In this document: piece by piece, positions 58,901-64,000 of the stretch | Numbering within the stretch: position 1 is the first letter of the stretch | Layout of the letters: each line of letters opens with the position of its first letter | DNA from: Vreelandella sp031769195 | GTDB lineage: Bacteria > Pseudomonadota > Gammaproteobacteria > Pseudomonadales > Halomonadaceae | DNA: 64,000 bases | Reading direction: 5' to 3' | Assembly: GCF_031769195.1 (NCBI RefSeq) | Contig: NZ_JAVHNP010000002.1 | Span: 496,001 to 560,000, forward strand | Made by a program: the position numbers and the translations under genes | The notes under the pieces: generated by a model | The model's input: only the letters and a program-made list of their open reading frames with translations | The model's database searches: none | Told to the model about the DNA's origin: nothing

Positions 58901-61460
58901 GCATGAAGTGCTGGCACAGCTAGGCGATGCCGCCGAGGTGAGTCGGTTTATGGGCTGGATTGCGGGAAATCGCGCTGAAAAGCTGCGGGAGCAAGGCCGT
59001 GAAAACTATTTTGAAGAGCGTCACATTCGCGGCCTAATGGAGCTGAACAACGGCCGCGCCAAAAATGGTGAAGCGCGCCGCACGCTTTATCCCAAAGTCT
59101 TCGAGCAATTCCAAGCCATCCGTGACGACGTGCTGAGCATTGCTGAGCAGTCTGGCTTGCTGCGCAAAGCGATGAGTGAGCCAGAGGCCGCGCTGGTGAT
59201 TGCTCGCCAGTACGGTGCACCAGAAGCGCTGGTGAATAAGCTAAAGCGTGCCGATGTTTCCATGCGCAATTATGCCGACGGCGACATGCTCGACAACGCT
59301 CAGGCTATGTATGCGCAAGTGCGCCAAGAGCTTGAGCAGTGGCTAGACACCTACGTCAACGACACTGTGCAGCCGGATGCACTAAACACGCCAGACCAGC
59401 AATACGACAACATCATGCAGGAGTGGGCATCGCTGACCCGCGACCAGCGCGAGATTTGGGCGGAAGAATTTTACGTGCCGTTCTATCGCGTGCTGGATGA
59501 GAACACCCACGATGTACAGGGTCCAGCTTCCACGGCAGGCCTGACGCGGCAGCGTGCCTACCAGCGCCTTAAAGGTGCAGATATGCGCATTGGCGACCTC
59601 CTAGAAAACACGCTAATGAACTACCACCACCTGCTTTCGGCGTCTCTGAAAAACCAAGCGGCCACGCAGGCCATTGAAAACGCAGTGGCGGTAGGCGTCG
59701 CTGGTGAGGTGACCGAGTTAAACCGTGATCCTAAATCGTCGACGTTCATTCTCCGCGACGGCAAGCAAGTGTTCTACGAGATCAGCGACGACCTGGTGTA
59801 CAAAGCGCTGGTGAACATGACAGATGCGGGCATGAAAGCCGTAATGGATAGCTCGGGCTTGAAAGCCATGCGCTGGTTTAAACGCTTGCTGACCAACATG
59901 GTCACGGTCACGCCTGAGTTTGTGGCGGCGAACACCATACGCGATTCCCTGCAGTCAGCGGCGGTAACACCTGCAGGCATGAATCCGCTATGGAATGCGG
60001 TGCGTGGTGCAGGCTACTACGCCAACAAACGAAACCGTGCGCAAATGATTGCCAGCGGCGGCTCCTTCAACTTTGGCCACCTATACGGCGACCGTAGCGA
60101 CGAACTGAAAGCCCAGCTAAACCGCAACCTTCGCCGCGCCAAGGTGATTAACGACCCAGCCGCTGCACTGCAGGCTGGTAAGTTTTTATGGCGCCGCTGG
60201 AATGAAGCCACCGAGTTTGCCGAGAACATTAACCGCGCCAAGGTGTACCAAGCCAATCTTGATAAAGGGAAGCTATACGCCGCCTTTCAGGCGCGCGATC
60301 TAATGGACTTCTCGAACCATGGAAGTTGGTTTATGACACGGTTTCTCATTGATACCGTGCCGTTCTTGAATGCGCGCATTCAGGGCCTCGATAAGCTCTA
60401 CCGCGATGGCTTCAAGCCGACGCTCCTGACAGCCTTCGGCAAAGGTAGCGATTCGGACAAGGTGCGCGCCAAGCGTTTCTCTATCGTGACCGGTGCGTTG
60501 ATGGTGGCGTCTATCGGCCTATTGATGCACAACAACGATGACGAGGAGTACCAGGCGTTACCGGAATGGCAGAAGGATACCTATTGGTACATTCGCAACG
60601 GTGATGACGTTTACTTCATTCCTAAGCCGTTTGAAGTAGGTGCCATTTCTACCATGGCCGAGCGCGTGACCCAGCAGTTCATCGACGACACGGCAGGTGG
60701 CGACCTGTTTAAAGAACGGCTATGGCATATGATCAGCCAGACGTTCAGCTTTAGCCCGGTACCGCAGGCGGCAGCGCCGTTATTGGATATCTATGCCAAC
60801 CGTGATCCGTTCCGTGATCGGCCGATTGAACCCTATTGGGACCAGCAGCTTTCGCCTAGCTTGCGTTTCCGGTCTAGCACCACCATGCCAGCGCGCTGGT
60901 TGTCAGGCAGCCTTGAGAACGTTGTTGGCAATGACAGTATGCTTGCACTCTCACCGCTGCAGATCGACTACCTAGTGAATGGTTATTTGGGAAGCGTTGG
61001 CGGCTATGCGGCAGGCATGGCGGATACGTTCTGGCGGCGCGCCAATGGCCAGCAGGCACCCAGTAGCCGCTGGACGGAATCCCGCCCTATCCGTCGCTTT
61101 TATCGCAACCTGGAAACGCCGGCCTATTCGACGCGTTACATGGATGTTTTCTATCAAGGCCTGCAAGAAGCTGACCGGGTTTATTCAGACTTGCGAAAAA
61201 TGGAAGAGATGGGGGCAATAGAGGAGGCGAGGGAGCTTGCGCAAAATAAGGGCGACTTACTTCGGTTGCGTAAACAGCTGCAGGATGCGCGTGGCGATCT
61301 ATCCGACATAAACAAGCGAATGGATCAAGTGCGCCAAAGTACAGAGATGGACCCGGACTATAAGCGTCGCGAGCTTGAGCGCCTACGCACGGTGCGCAAC
61401 CGCATTGTGGAAGTGTTGGGAAGGGAGGTAGAGCAACAGCGGCTGGCTAACGACGCCTAA
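49947..61460 (+). CDS. Giant polyvalent ejection protein (3,837 residues)
   Basis: Likely injected with the DNA. Order: two PWEKY/PWERY tags and Gly-rich amphipathic segments (1-380); a pyrophosphatase-like LPD module (~520-620: RRGTAPDGTAWESNM, GDNLDVFVGDNP); a ParB/DdrB-like domain (~679-780, ADGHHRINLA); low-complexity linkers; an SF2/SNF2 helicase (~1690-2260, Walker A NGTGTGKT at ~1713, DEAH ~1801, QIEGRIYRVG ~2222); an N6-adenine methyltransferase (~2339-2490, EPSAGHGA, NPPF ~2423); a zincin protease (HEAVGH ~2729); a C-terminal LPD38-like helical region (~3300-3520) and coiled coil. Probably modifies or protects incoming DNA and counters defences. Confidence 0.87.
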   Translation: MAAPWEKYQQQQPSNAAPAKPWERYASQEAPVASEQPAEPTGLAMERAPQQEQPQSPAEQPSDTIRASDFGLEALEGGVSGTGFAIGGAGDFLSWGGDLVESGLRKLGLGDLVDKGDAALGGMAPSDAFQAFEGWMQKGSEQIDASQTEAFREVMKNSTPEGDVFKPSTWSMGEDPSVTGYAAQMAGLIGQFAPQAATMLAGSPQRVAVAMTLMGGTQAGGSQASEAEDRVMGMDETQLSEASTLYRDLRDNGLSHDEAQQQTAKTAGAAAFLGGAPIGAAGGAVTSYVLGPMQRAIGGGIAGRTVDSVGLQAPAEALQEVSETMMARANTNRAIGGNQDISEGTFGDAVLGGMFGGGLGLAGAAGGGLDATPERTPNDAVRERTPEDIAAINEQYDNREPQSQPTQEPEPTVDAAPEAEVAPEQAAGLDMDAQRRWEEAWREQAAQDGIADYDPNANLPDTTITINGDDAAQADGLTLQDSVEQIEKAASETNTEPTPAQAEAGNYRKGRIRLNGFDIAIENPKGSTRRGTAPDGTAWESNMAHHYGDIKGTKAADGDNLDVFVGDNPSSQRAFVVDQINPDGSFDEHKVLLGFDSLEQARKGYLDNYENDWQGLGDISETPVENLKQWVSEGAMELPFGTVPTANRETAEEATPAIAPDQPSADPDTKTPRRMPVERIQVDPEAYQFRTEVNDQGVDTRLEGIEKWDDLRAGNLILHERTDGSVYAADGHHRINLARQVQQPDVNAIVLREADGVTVEDARRAAAEANIAAGSATAMDAAKVFRNSEGDIDTVIRESNLPRTQLVRDGANIAKLDTEPFGAVLNKVITEKDGAVIGRSFTDPDQQMAAVGVFQRVKPTNDNQRELLANEVRQAGFAESQGEQGGLFNDDPAESLIGERVKVMDNLRQTLVRDKRLFATLNDNAQTAEQAGNRIAKDRNNALQETSADAIALLERATTTPEINQQINDAARRVKDGETLASVTRELKEALLNGTNSPAASEGRTPAPSRGQTDQAGQDVGRSEPVPAVNDARTARAGEQRPRTGAGAQAEPAVTLKTDGKPFQTRKAVELSKRFRDTPNAQPVEVEGGWGFVAPDLNSVPAENAEASNPPSDERLYSTDELADQLADKLISEKGLRSALVDDQALSMAVEAFFNTMQSTDFAMQLPAARSRKVNPELYRQQRESYQNLTVQKVVESIKARRNDDDAPLQGRVNDSENTTPLLEMQTEESLAQREQEVQAAEQAEADQRNQEAQRSQADRDADDFVLSGSNRTADIAESRGQSDIFGAQPAQPAQPAQPAQPAQPAPPIEATPRASKPRKPAKLNPRQQRASEAFGGAVPGDMITMNRDAGYARTGNGYRVNAIGRDGSLDITNTQSGSSTVISQGEWLGAYRNANATLAQVVSQPEPDSEAQSQDSAWGDTNTLVSRDRAEEIRARLRAKLGQLNSGIDPEMLSLGTELAAFHLEAGARRFTDFARTMARDLGTNVEQIRPYLRAWYNGGRDMMEDSGLDVTGMDDPGAVREALDTLTNEGDADVSSTGQRTEPDTGVSAAENDVGREAVRDGSGRAQRSDGEPSPGAGSERRSRPGRPGVSEDSAGTGRTGSDNRVHRGDGEYDVAREPTGRDDSGRSRNGDDGGTPTDARASLAVARHAQKTVDAVSKAAPAAIAQDDVVPASLDSIAETLPQLLKVQQEDVAFAERRFFEANGRGVLFANGTGTGKTYSGLGVAKRHALMGLPNILIVVPSDKIARDWMAAGENVDLGIKQLRDTRDNGGEGAVITTYANMRQNNSLAEREWDLIIADEAHNLLQRDEFQETGALSTLRALTGYPGSARRLAEMQRPDLVERLETLRSQAEAARVQARDSGRGEDANREAQLSEERKQVADELDQLAKDIEQAQASKWEARGTRAAFLSATPFAYRKSVEWANGYLFDYAEGQPEQDRVRSYNEGDARESFFMQNFGYQMRYNKLNAPGAEVDIGLMEREFNEKLKREGAMRARMLEVDQDYDRRFQLVADGIGTRIDEGLEWLQDRARTARDKAREGDDAAQAEASAWAELSERISKRFSYLNRAYLLESIKAKHAIPYIEQHLKQGRKVVVFHDYNQGGGFHPFRPMAGEGDSSMFKRFKAERPDLYNLDLSGLSSPRDALSKAYGDKLVEFNGTIGKAERAKNVERFNRDGSGVDVIAVQSDAGGAGISLHDTAGKHQRVLLNLGLPVKPTAAIQIEGRIYRVGVQSDAIMRYMSTGLSMERSMVASKLAERAGTAENLAMGNLARALKDNIIEAYQDADNYPAGMEGEGVGGKELDRTAAEMTDFDRARSFYYGQQKRNARNKSREGKDYFATPEPVGLKMVEWAGIRAGDDVLEPSAGHGAIARWIPETAQTHLVEPSYELASRLRLAAGDAKVYETTFEDLAKSNKYDSIVMNPPFGLGGSTAIAHLDRAFKTHLRQGGRVVALIPTGPAADKRFDKWFEETEGVSMAADIKMPTSTFERAATKVATRIVVLDKRADDEGGAPSRLIDLSNADSINDLFDRIEGVDIGRDRPEPPTVAQVDAAAANLSGNVVSFETAQTTHAKKGIELFVAKMNGRVERDAFNALRDMAKANGGYWSSYKRDGAIPGFQFESEAQRQAFIEAASENANDQRYSVTPQSDRPEAAPTAEEVVAALESMNDQLGDVAVIENTTELPPMSLIGMAIRGINPLDVRGLYEGNRLYVIAANNDSVDQAVKTAIHEAVGHKGVRGVLGDELVPVMRQLYNRLPHSKIGRQARDEVLRDYPFLDRNNPDDQVTIAEEMVAHLIEKGHRPAAWQRAVAKIKELLRRAFPAIPWTTTDVLELGEKSRDYLRRLQAEADQGNADNMTFAMRRRVDQSRVSDEFTDLDADQAEALDMIGPLSATGSAMAKVREVWDRAAVKLRAGLVDKYAALKELDEKALGRDFIESSTASSSWILARMAPAAQGALHTLIHSGRIRLDPEQKVIELQEGEKNSLHEVLAQLGDAAEVSRFMGWIAGNRAEKLREQGRENYFEERHIRGLMELNNGRAKNGEARRTLYPKVFEQFQAIRDDVLSIAEQSGLLRKAMSEPEAALVIARQYGAPEALVNKLKRADVSMRNYADGDMLDNAQAMYAQVRQELEQWLDTYVNDTVQPDALNTPDQQYDNIMQEWASLTRDQREIWAEEFYVPFYRVLDENTHDVQGPASTAGLTRQRAYQRLKGADMRIGDLLENTLMNYHHLLSASLKNQAATQAIENAVAVGVAGEVTELNRDPKSSTFILRDGKQVFYEISDDLVYKALVNMTDAGMKAVMDSSGLKAMRWFKRLLTNMVTVTPEFVAANTIRDSLQSAAVTPAGMNPLWNAVRGAGYYANKRNRAQMIASGGSFNFGHLYGDRSDELKAQLNRNLRRAKVINDPAAALQAGKFLWRRWNEATEFAENINRAKVYQANLDKGKLYAAFQARDLMDFSNHGSWFMTRFLIDTVPFLNARIQGLDKLYRDGFKPTLLTAFGKGSDSDKVRAKRFSIVTGALMVASIGLLMHNNDDEEYQALPEWQKDTYWYIRNGDDVYFIPKPFEVGAISTMAERVTQQFIDDTAGGDLFKERLWHMISQTFSFSPVPQAAAPLLDIYANRDPFRDRPIEPYWDQQLSPSLRFRSSTTMPARWLSGSLENVVGNDSMLALSPLQIDYLVNGYLGSVGGYAAGMADTFWRRANGQQAPSSRWTESRPIRRFYRNLETPAYSTRYMDVFYQGLQEADRVYSDLRKMEEMGAIEEARELAQNKGDLLRLRKQLQDARGDLSDINKRMDQVRQSTEMDPDYKRRELERLRTVRNRIVEVLGREVEQQRLANDA
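52924..53109 (+). CDS. Candidate nested gene in +1 frame of the giant gene (61 residues)
   Basis: MAQTAQQRAKDVHQHLAADR followed by LIKQGKTLDEVNQYLQSTTHEQRVQENNAHAL reads as a plausible amphipathic helical protein. AAAGAGG lies about ten bases ahead of the ATG. Over the same DNA the giant frame encodes a low-complexity linker (SPAASEGRTPAPSRGQTDQ), the pattern expected when the other frame is under selection. Confidence 0.5.
   Translation: MAQTAQQRAKDVHQHLAADRLIKQGKTLDEVNQYLQSTTHEQRVQENNAHALEQERKQSQR
53811..53864 (+). repeat. Six tandem 9-bp repeats
   Basis: CAGCCAGCA repeated six times in a linker of the giant protein, encoding (QPA)6. Such perfect repeats expand and contract easily and do not disturb the frame. 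Confidence 0.93.
54550..54924 (+). CDS. Candidate nested gene in +1 frame of the giant gene (124 residues)
   Basis: A protein-like frame, MYQVPASVLNQILESQPLKT, then WAEKLFAMDQDELNEAMESQAQALEV, VALAYQKIAPVLAEQEAITAYIEE and ITE-like EEHRLTPEQASQLHDMLKRL. It has GAGGG eight bases before the ATG. The overlapping giant frame is Gly/Ser/Arg/Asp-rich (DGSGRAQRSDGEPSPGAGS), disordered and of little apparent constraint. Helical and acidic; function unknown. Confidence 0.6.
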   Translation: MYQVPASVLNQILESQPLKTTWAEKLFAMDQDELNEAMESQAQALEVSGVPDPVALAYQKIAPVLAEQEAITAYIEETGSMTLRASLPDVTTADEAVMVMTEEHRLTPEQASQLHDMLKRLSMR

Positions 61461-61662
61461 AGGCATAGATACCCATGGCGATAGCCAAGCCAAACAGGAG
61501 GGAATGGTGGTTGACCAGCAGGCCAGCCACCAAGAAAAAGGCAGGGATGCCAACCCAGCTGACGGCCAGCCACATGCCGATGCCGCCATTTAGCTGGGTC
61601 ATCACTAGCCCACCGAGCATCAAAAGCGTTACTGCGATGCCAAGTAAATTGCCTAATTCCAT
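61447..61662 (-). CDS. Small two-helix membrane protein
   Basis: A 71-residue inner-membrane protein: NLLGIAVTLLMLGGLVMTQL and a second helix pair WLAVSWVGIPAFFLVAGLLV / LLFGLAIAMGIYAF, ending in RRR. Antisense to the giant gene, sharing its last 14 bp. It belongs to the right-end accessory block. A holin or exclusion role is possible but not shown. Confidence 0.62.
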   Translation of the reverse strand: MELGNLLGIAVTLLMLGGLVMTQLNGGIGMWLAVSWVGIPAFFLVAGLLVNHHSLLFGLAIAMGIYAFRRR

Positions 61663-61736
61663 TGCAGGCCCCAGTAGCTTTTCACAAAGAGTATACCCGG
61701 AGACTGTTTACTGCGAGGGCCCCATAATTTGAAGGG

Positions 61737-62624
61737 TTACCTGCAAATAGACTCGCAAGGTACGCCATCACTATCACCATCGAGGCGACCGTTTCCACAC
61801 TGATTCAAGTGGAACATTGCCTCCTCACAGGACGCCATGGCGCCGCATGTTTTTCTGGTCGAACAGCTAAATTCAGAGATTGCTGAGTTCTGAGGGATTA
61901 CAGGCGCAGACCTAACCGGCTCAGGCGCTGATTGAATAGCGACCTCTCCCACATAGGGGTTGGCGTTCCCTTGAACAGCAGCAATTCTGCGGTTTCGCTC
62001 TAGCTCCCATTCATCGACCGGATCTTGGTTAGCCCAAGCCGTGAAGAGTTGCTGTTGCTGTCGGCTGATCTCAATACCGTAGATGTCACGCATGTACCAG
62101 TAGGTGCGCGCTATGTCGCCACGACGATGTGGTGGTGGCTGAAAGGTGCGCTCCTCAAATGATACTGCCACGTCGCAAGCGCCGTATTCATGTACAGGCG
62201 AGTTAACCATACCGAATCGCATGTTGGAACGGTCGCCGTTGACCTCGCCAATTGCCGGTACCAGATTATGCAAGTCTGCCTCTGCGCGCCTGAAGACCTC
62301 ATCTGTCCTGCGGCAATTATCCCGGCCATCGTCTATCCAGCATTGGCGTTGTCGTCCAAAGTCATAGGCTGGCATTACATGCTCCCATTCGATACGGCTT
62401 GCCCGTTGTGGCTGCTTTCTAATCTCGTAACCGCAGGCGTCCAGATTGGGACCAGCTTCAAAGTTGAACTGGCAACCGCAGTAAAAGGACGTGTCCTGAT
62501 CGTAATAGATCTGTTCTTCAGCAATACGCTTGGCCGCATTGAAAGAGGAGGGCACATCGGCGACGGATTGGCCAGGTAGGACTAACGCCGCGAAAAGGGC
62601 AATAAGGAAGGAAAGTTGTTTCAT
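61737..62624 (-). CDS. Secreted endonuclease I-like protein with Excalibur domain
   Basis: A 295-residue exported nuclease: signal peptide MKQLSFLIALFAALVLPGQSVA, then the EndA/Vvn-type core YCGCQFN, SRIEWEHVMPAYDFG (catalytic His), DLHNLVPAIGEVNGDRSNMRFG (metal-binding Asn/Glu) and YWYMRDIYGI. A linker leads to a C-terminal Excalibur motif (CSTRKTCGAMASCEEAMFHL...DGDSDGVPCESIC). It should cut DNA in the periplasm or outside the cell. Carried in the prophage right-end cargo block, it may degrade other incoming DNA or provide nucleotides. Start M at 62624 favoured by spacing from AGGG. Confidence 0.9.
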   Translation of the reverse strand: MKQLSFLIALFAALVLPGQSVADVPSSFNAAKRIAEEQIYYDQDTSFYCGCQFNFEAGPNLDACGYEIRKQPQRASRIEWEHVMPAYDFGRQRQCWIDDGRDNCRRTDEVFRRAEADLHNLVPAIGEVNGDRSNMRFGMVNSPVHEYGACDVAVSFEERTFQPPPHRRGDIARTYWYMRDIYGIEISRQQQQLFTAWANQDPVDEWELERNRRIAAVQGNANPYVGEVAIQSAPEPVRSAPVIPQNSAISEFSCSTRKTCGAMASCEEAMFHLNQCGNGRLDGDSDGVPCESICR

Positions 62625-62787
62625 CAGAGTCATCCCTGCAAGTGTGCGGGAAGACTAATAAAATTTCGCAATTGGTGCGACCTACTGATAAAAATTAAGT
62701 AGGCTTTTGACTAAAGTCAGCTTTGCCTATCTGAGAACGGTGCTAATCTCCAACGGTTGGCACTGTGCCATCATTAATGAGGAAGCG

Positions 62788-62958
62788 ATGATGAAAAAGG
62801 TATTAGTAGCCCTAATGCTCGCAGGCGCGCTGATGGCGGCTGGCAATGTCACCGCAGCTACTAGCATCAGCAGCGAAGATGTAGCCGAGCATGGTGGTCG
62901 TACTGACAGCAATGGTTGCCACCGCGATACAAAGGCAGGCACTCGCCACTGCCACTAA
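62788..62958 (+). CDS. Small secreted Cys/His-motif protein
   Basis: A 56-residue protein: signal peptide MMKKVLVALMLAGALMAAGNVTAA and a short mature part ending GGRTDSNGCHRD...RHCH, the GG-x-D-x-x-GCH...HCH pattern seen in small secreted proteins and often fused to nuclease or Excalibur-type proteins. GAGGAAG precedes the start. Divergent from the EndA-like gene, with which it may act. Cargo gene. Confidence 0.68.
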   Translation: MMKKVLVALMLAGALMAAGNVTAATSISSEDVAEHGGRTDSNGCHRDTKAGTRHCH

Positions 62959-63014
62959 CCCAATCAGGACTGCAACGCCTTTTACGCCGCTACCAGCATG
63001 TCGCACGCGTTGCA

Positions 63015-63317
63015 TTATCCGCCCAAGTCAAAATCTCGAACCACCCAGCCTAGCTCTGCATTCTGATCGCGGGGCAATCGCCAAACGCCTTCCGTGATCT
63101 GGTCAGTTCGCCTGAACAAAAAAGCAAGAGTGCCAGGGTCGTAGGTATCTTGAGCGCTTAGGTGCATGACCTTGCAGCGCCCGCTATGCAGCTCGCCGCG
63201 ATAGATAATGTGAAACTCCACGACTCTCTTGGTCGGCACGCCTTTTCTGATGTTGTGCCAGCCACGCCGCTCCATGGCTTTGCGCCACTGTAGGGCTGCG
63301 TACCTATATTGATTCAT
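63015..63317 (-). CDS. Hypothetical protein next to the right attachment site
   Basis: A 100-residue basic, soluble protein (MNQYRYAALQWRKAMERRGWHNI; VVEFHIIYRGELHSGRCKVMHL; WRLPRDQNAELGWVVRDFDL). No family recognised. It is the last phage gene before attR and is transcribed away from prfC. Confidence 0.6.
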   Translation of the reverse strand: MNQYRYAALQWRKAMERRGWHNIRKGVPTKRVVEFHIIYRGELHSGRCKVMHLSAQDTYDPGTLAFLFRRTDQITEGVWRLPRDQNAELGWVVRDFDLGG

Positions 63318-63485
63318 TGCTCGATTGGGCAGTGTGCTTCATACCGGTCAACTTTTCATGAGCGTTCGGTTGAAGTAGTCGGCGGGGCTTTTCACATGCT
63401 GCTCCTGTTAGTTTCTATGAACATAGCACCATAAGCGCCAGGGCGTTACAATCTGCGCCATTCCGAATAACTCAGCGACAGTACC

Positions 63486-63515
63486 TTGAAGGTTAAGTAC
63501 AAGGCTGAGTACAAA
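63486..63515 (+). promoter_or_regulatory. Phage-supplied promoter for prfC (candidate)
   Basis: TTGAAG (63486-63491), an 18-bp spacer and TACAAA (63510-63515), each 4 of 6 to consensus, placing a start about 10 bases before the prfC ATG. The promoter overlaps both right-hand integrase arm motifs. Confidence 0.45.
63495..63515 (+). promoter_or_regulatory. Integrase arm-type sites, right end
   Basis: AAGTACAAGG (63495-63504) and TGAGTACAAA (63506-63515), matching the motifs at 7724-7783 by the other core. Confidence 0.6.
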
Positions 63516-63531
63516 TTTCTGTAGAGGTAAG

Positions 63532-64000
63532 ATGAAAGACACTCAGCTAGCCCATGAGGCCGGGCTTCGACGCACGTTCGCTATTATTTCGCACCCTGAC
63601 GCCGGTAAAACCACCATCACTGAGAAAATGCTGCTGTTTGGAAACGCGATTCAGCTAGCAGGTTCGGTGAAGAGCAAACGTAATGATCGTCACGCCACGT
63701 CTGACTGGATGAAGATGGAGCAGGAGCGTGGCATCTCAGTGACGACCTCGGTGATGCAGTTTCCCTACGGTGGACGTATTGTTAACCTGCTGGATACGCC
63801 CGGGCACGAAGACTTCTCTGAAGATACCTACCGTACGTTGACGGCGGTGGATTCTGCGCTGATGGTAATTGACGGCGCGAAGGGTGTTGAGGACCGCACC
63901 ATCAAGCTGATGGAAGTGTGTCGTCTGCGCACGACGCCGATTCTGACGTTCATCAATAAAATGGACCGTGACATTCGTGACCCCATTGAAGTGATGGATG
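63532..64000 (+). CDS. prfC: Peptide chain release factor 3, N-terminal part with phage-derived start
   Basis: GTPase that recycles release factors 1 and 2 from the ribosome after termination. The 156 visible codons include SHPDAGKTT (P-loop), the switch-I RNDRHATSDWMKMEQERGISVTTS, LLDTPGHEDFSEDTYRTL (G3) and FINKMDRD (G4). GAGG precedes the ATG. The first ~17 codons (KDTQLAHEAGLRRTFA) come from the phage and replace the host version (SDAQLAREAELRRTFA) left at 7526. The two match at 13 of 16 residues yet differ at many silent sites. The gene continues past the window. Confidence 0.95.
   Translation, partial: MKDTQLAHEAGLRRTFAIISHPDAGKTTITEKMLLFGNAIQLAGSVKSKRNDRHATSDWMKMEQERGISVTTSVMQFPYGGRIVNLLDTPGHEDFSEDTYRTLTAVDSALMVIDGAKGVEDRTIKLMEVCRLRTTPILTFINKMDRDIRDPIEVMD
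63583..63596 (+). other. attR core
   Basis: ATTATTTCGCACCC inside prfC codons 18-22, identical to attL. Host sequence resumes to the right (the P-loop codons). Confidence 0.9.

Larger units (their letters stand above)
7577..63596. mobile_element. Complete temperate prophage integrated in prfC (about 56.0 kb)
   Basis: Bounded by the direct repeat ATTATTTCGCACCC at 7577-7590 and 63583-63596. It contains integrase, excisionase-like protein, repressor/cro switch, replication, recombination, lysis, terminase, portal, scaffold, coat, tail and internal virion genes in lambda-like order. No large truncation or transposon is visible, so it may be inducible. The head genes, fibre genes and giant internal protein suggest a short-tailed (podovirus-like) particle, which is inference from gene content. 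Confidence 0.93.

Overview
The window is a bacterial chromosome segment carrying an apparently complete temperate prophage. The host genes at both ends (mtnN, folD, four tRNA genes, an Amt-GGDEF-EAL fusion, a DadA-like oxidoreductase, a YjfB-like protein, prfC) and their codon use suggest a gammaproteobacterium, most likely Halomonas or a close relative. That taxonomic call is inference from gene style, not from a database search.

Host left flank (1-7576): a 5' piece of mtnN and folD lie on the minus strand, followed by tRNA-Pro(TGG), tRNA-Arg(TCT) and two identical tRNA-His(GTG) genes. Next come a large ammonium-transporter/c-di-GMP fusion gene with a sigma-54-type promoter, an FAD amine oxidoreductase, and a small YjfB-like protein with its own terminator.

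Prophage (about 56.0 kb, 7577-63596): a 14-bp core, ATTATTTCGCACCC, is repeated at both ends, and both copies lie inside prfC (release factor 3). The left copy sits in a 26-codon orphan prfC start. The right copy sits in a full prfC reading frame whose first roughly 17 codons, ribosome site and probable promoter are phage-supplied. The layout is lambda-like: integrase and excisionase at the left end; a leftward early operon (SSB, DUF2303, Rad52-like annealing protein, small proteins); a left promoter/operator/boxA leader; a lysogeny block (three small genes plus a LexA-type repressor); divergent PRM/PR with three 18-bp operators; cro; replication genes O-like and DnaC-like; recombination genes (NinB-like, HNH, YbcO-like, RusA); a gene in the Q position; three accessory genes at the site where lambdoid phages carry cargo; and the lysis genes. 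Packaging and head genes follow (terminase, portal, scaffold, coat), then tail fibre, chaperone and tail-tip genes, and a podovirus-style set of internal virion proteins ending in a 3,837-residue polyvalent protein. The polyvalent protein contains pyrophosphatase-like, ParB-like, helicase, methyltransferase and metalloprotease segments. Accessory genes (membrane protein, periplasmic EndA-type nuclease, small secreted protein) fill the right end before the attachment site.

The most unusual signal is at RNA level. In the rightward late region, most genes preceded by a real intergenic gap have a short 3-5 bp hairpin with a GNRA loop, nearly always GTGA, that holds or immediately precedes the Shine-Dalgarno sequence. 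Stem sequences differ but stay paired. Five such hairpins are packed into 112 bases between the holin and an RNA-polymerase-alpha-CTD-like gene. Two small genes with good ribosome sites appear to be nested in the +1 frame inside low-complexity linkers of the giant protein. Early transcription also has nut-like elements: a boxA identical to the ribosomal core on the left, and boxA/boxB-like sequence followed by a strong hairpin on the right.
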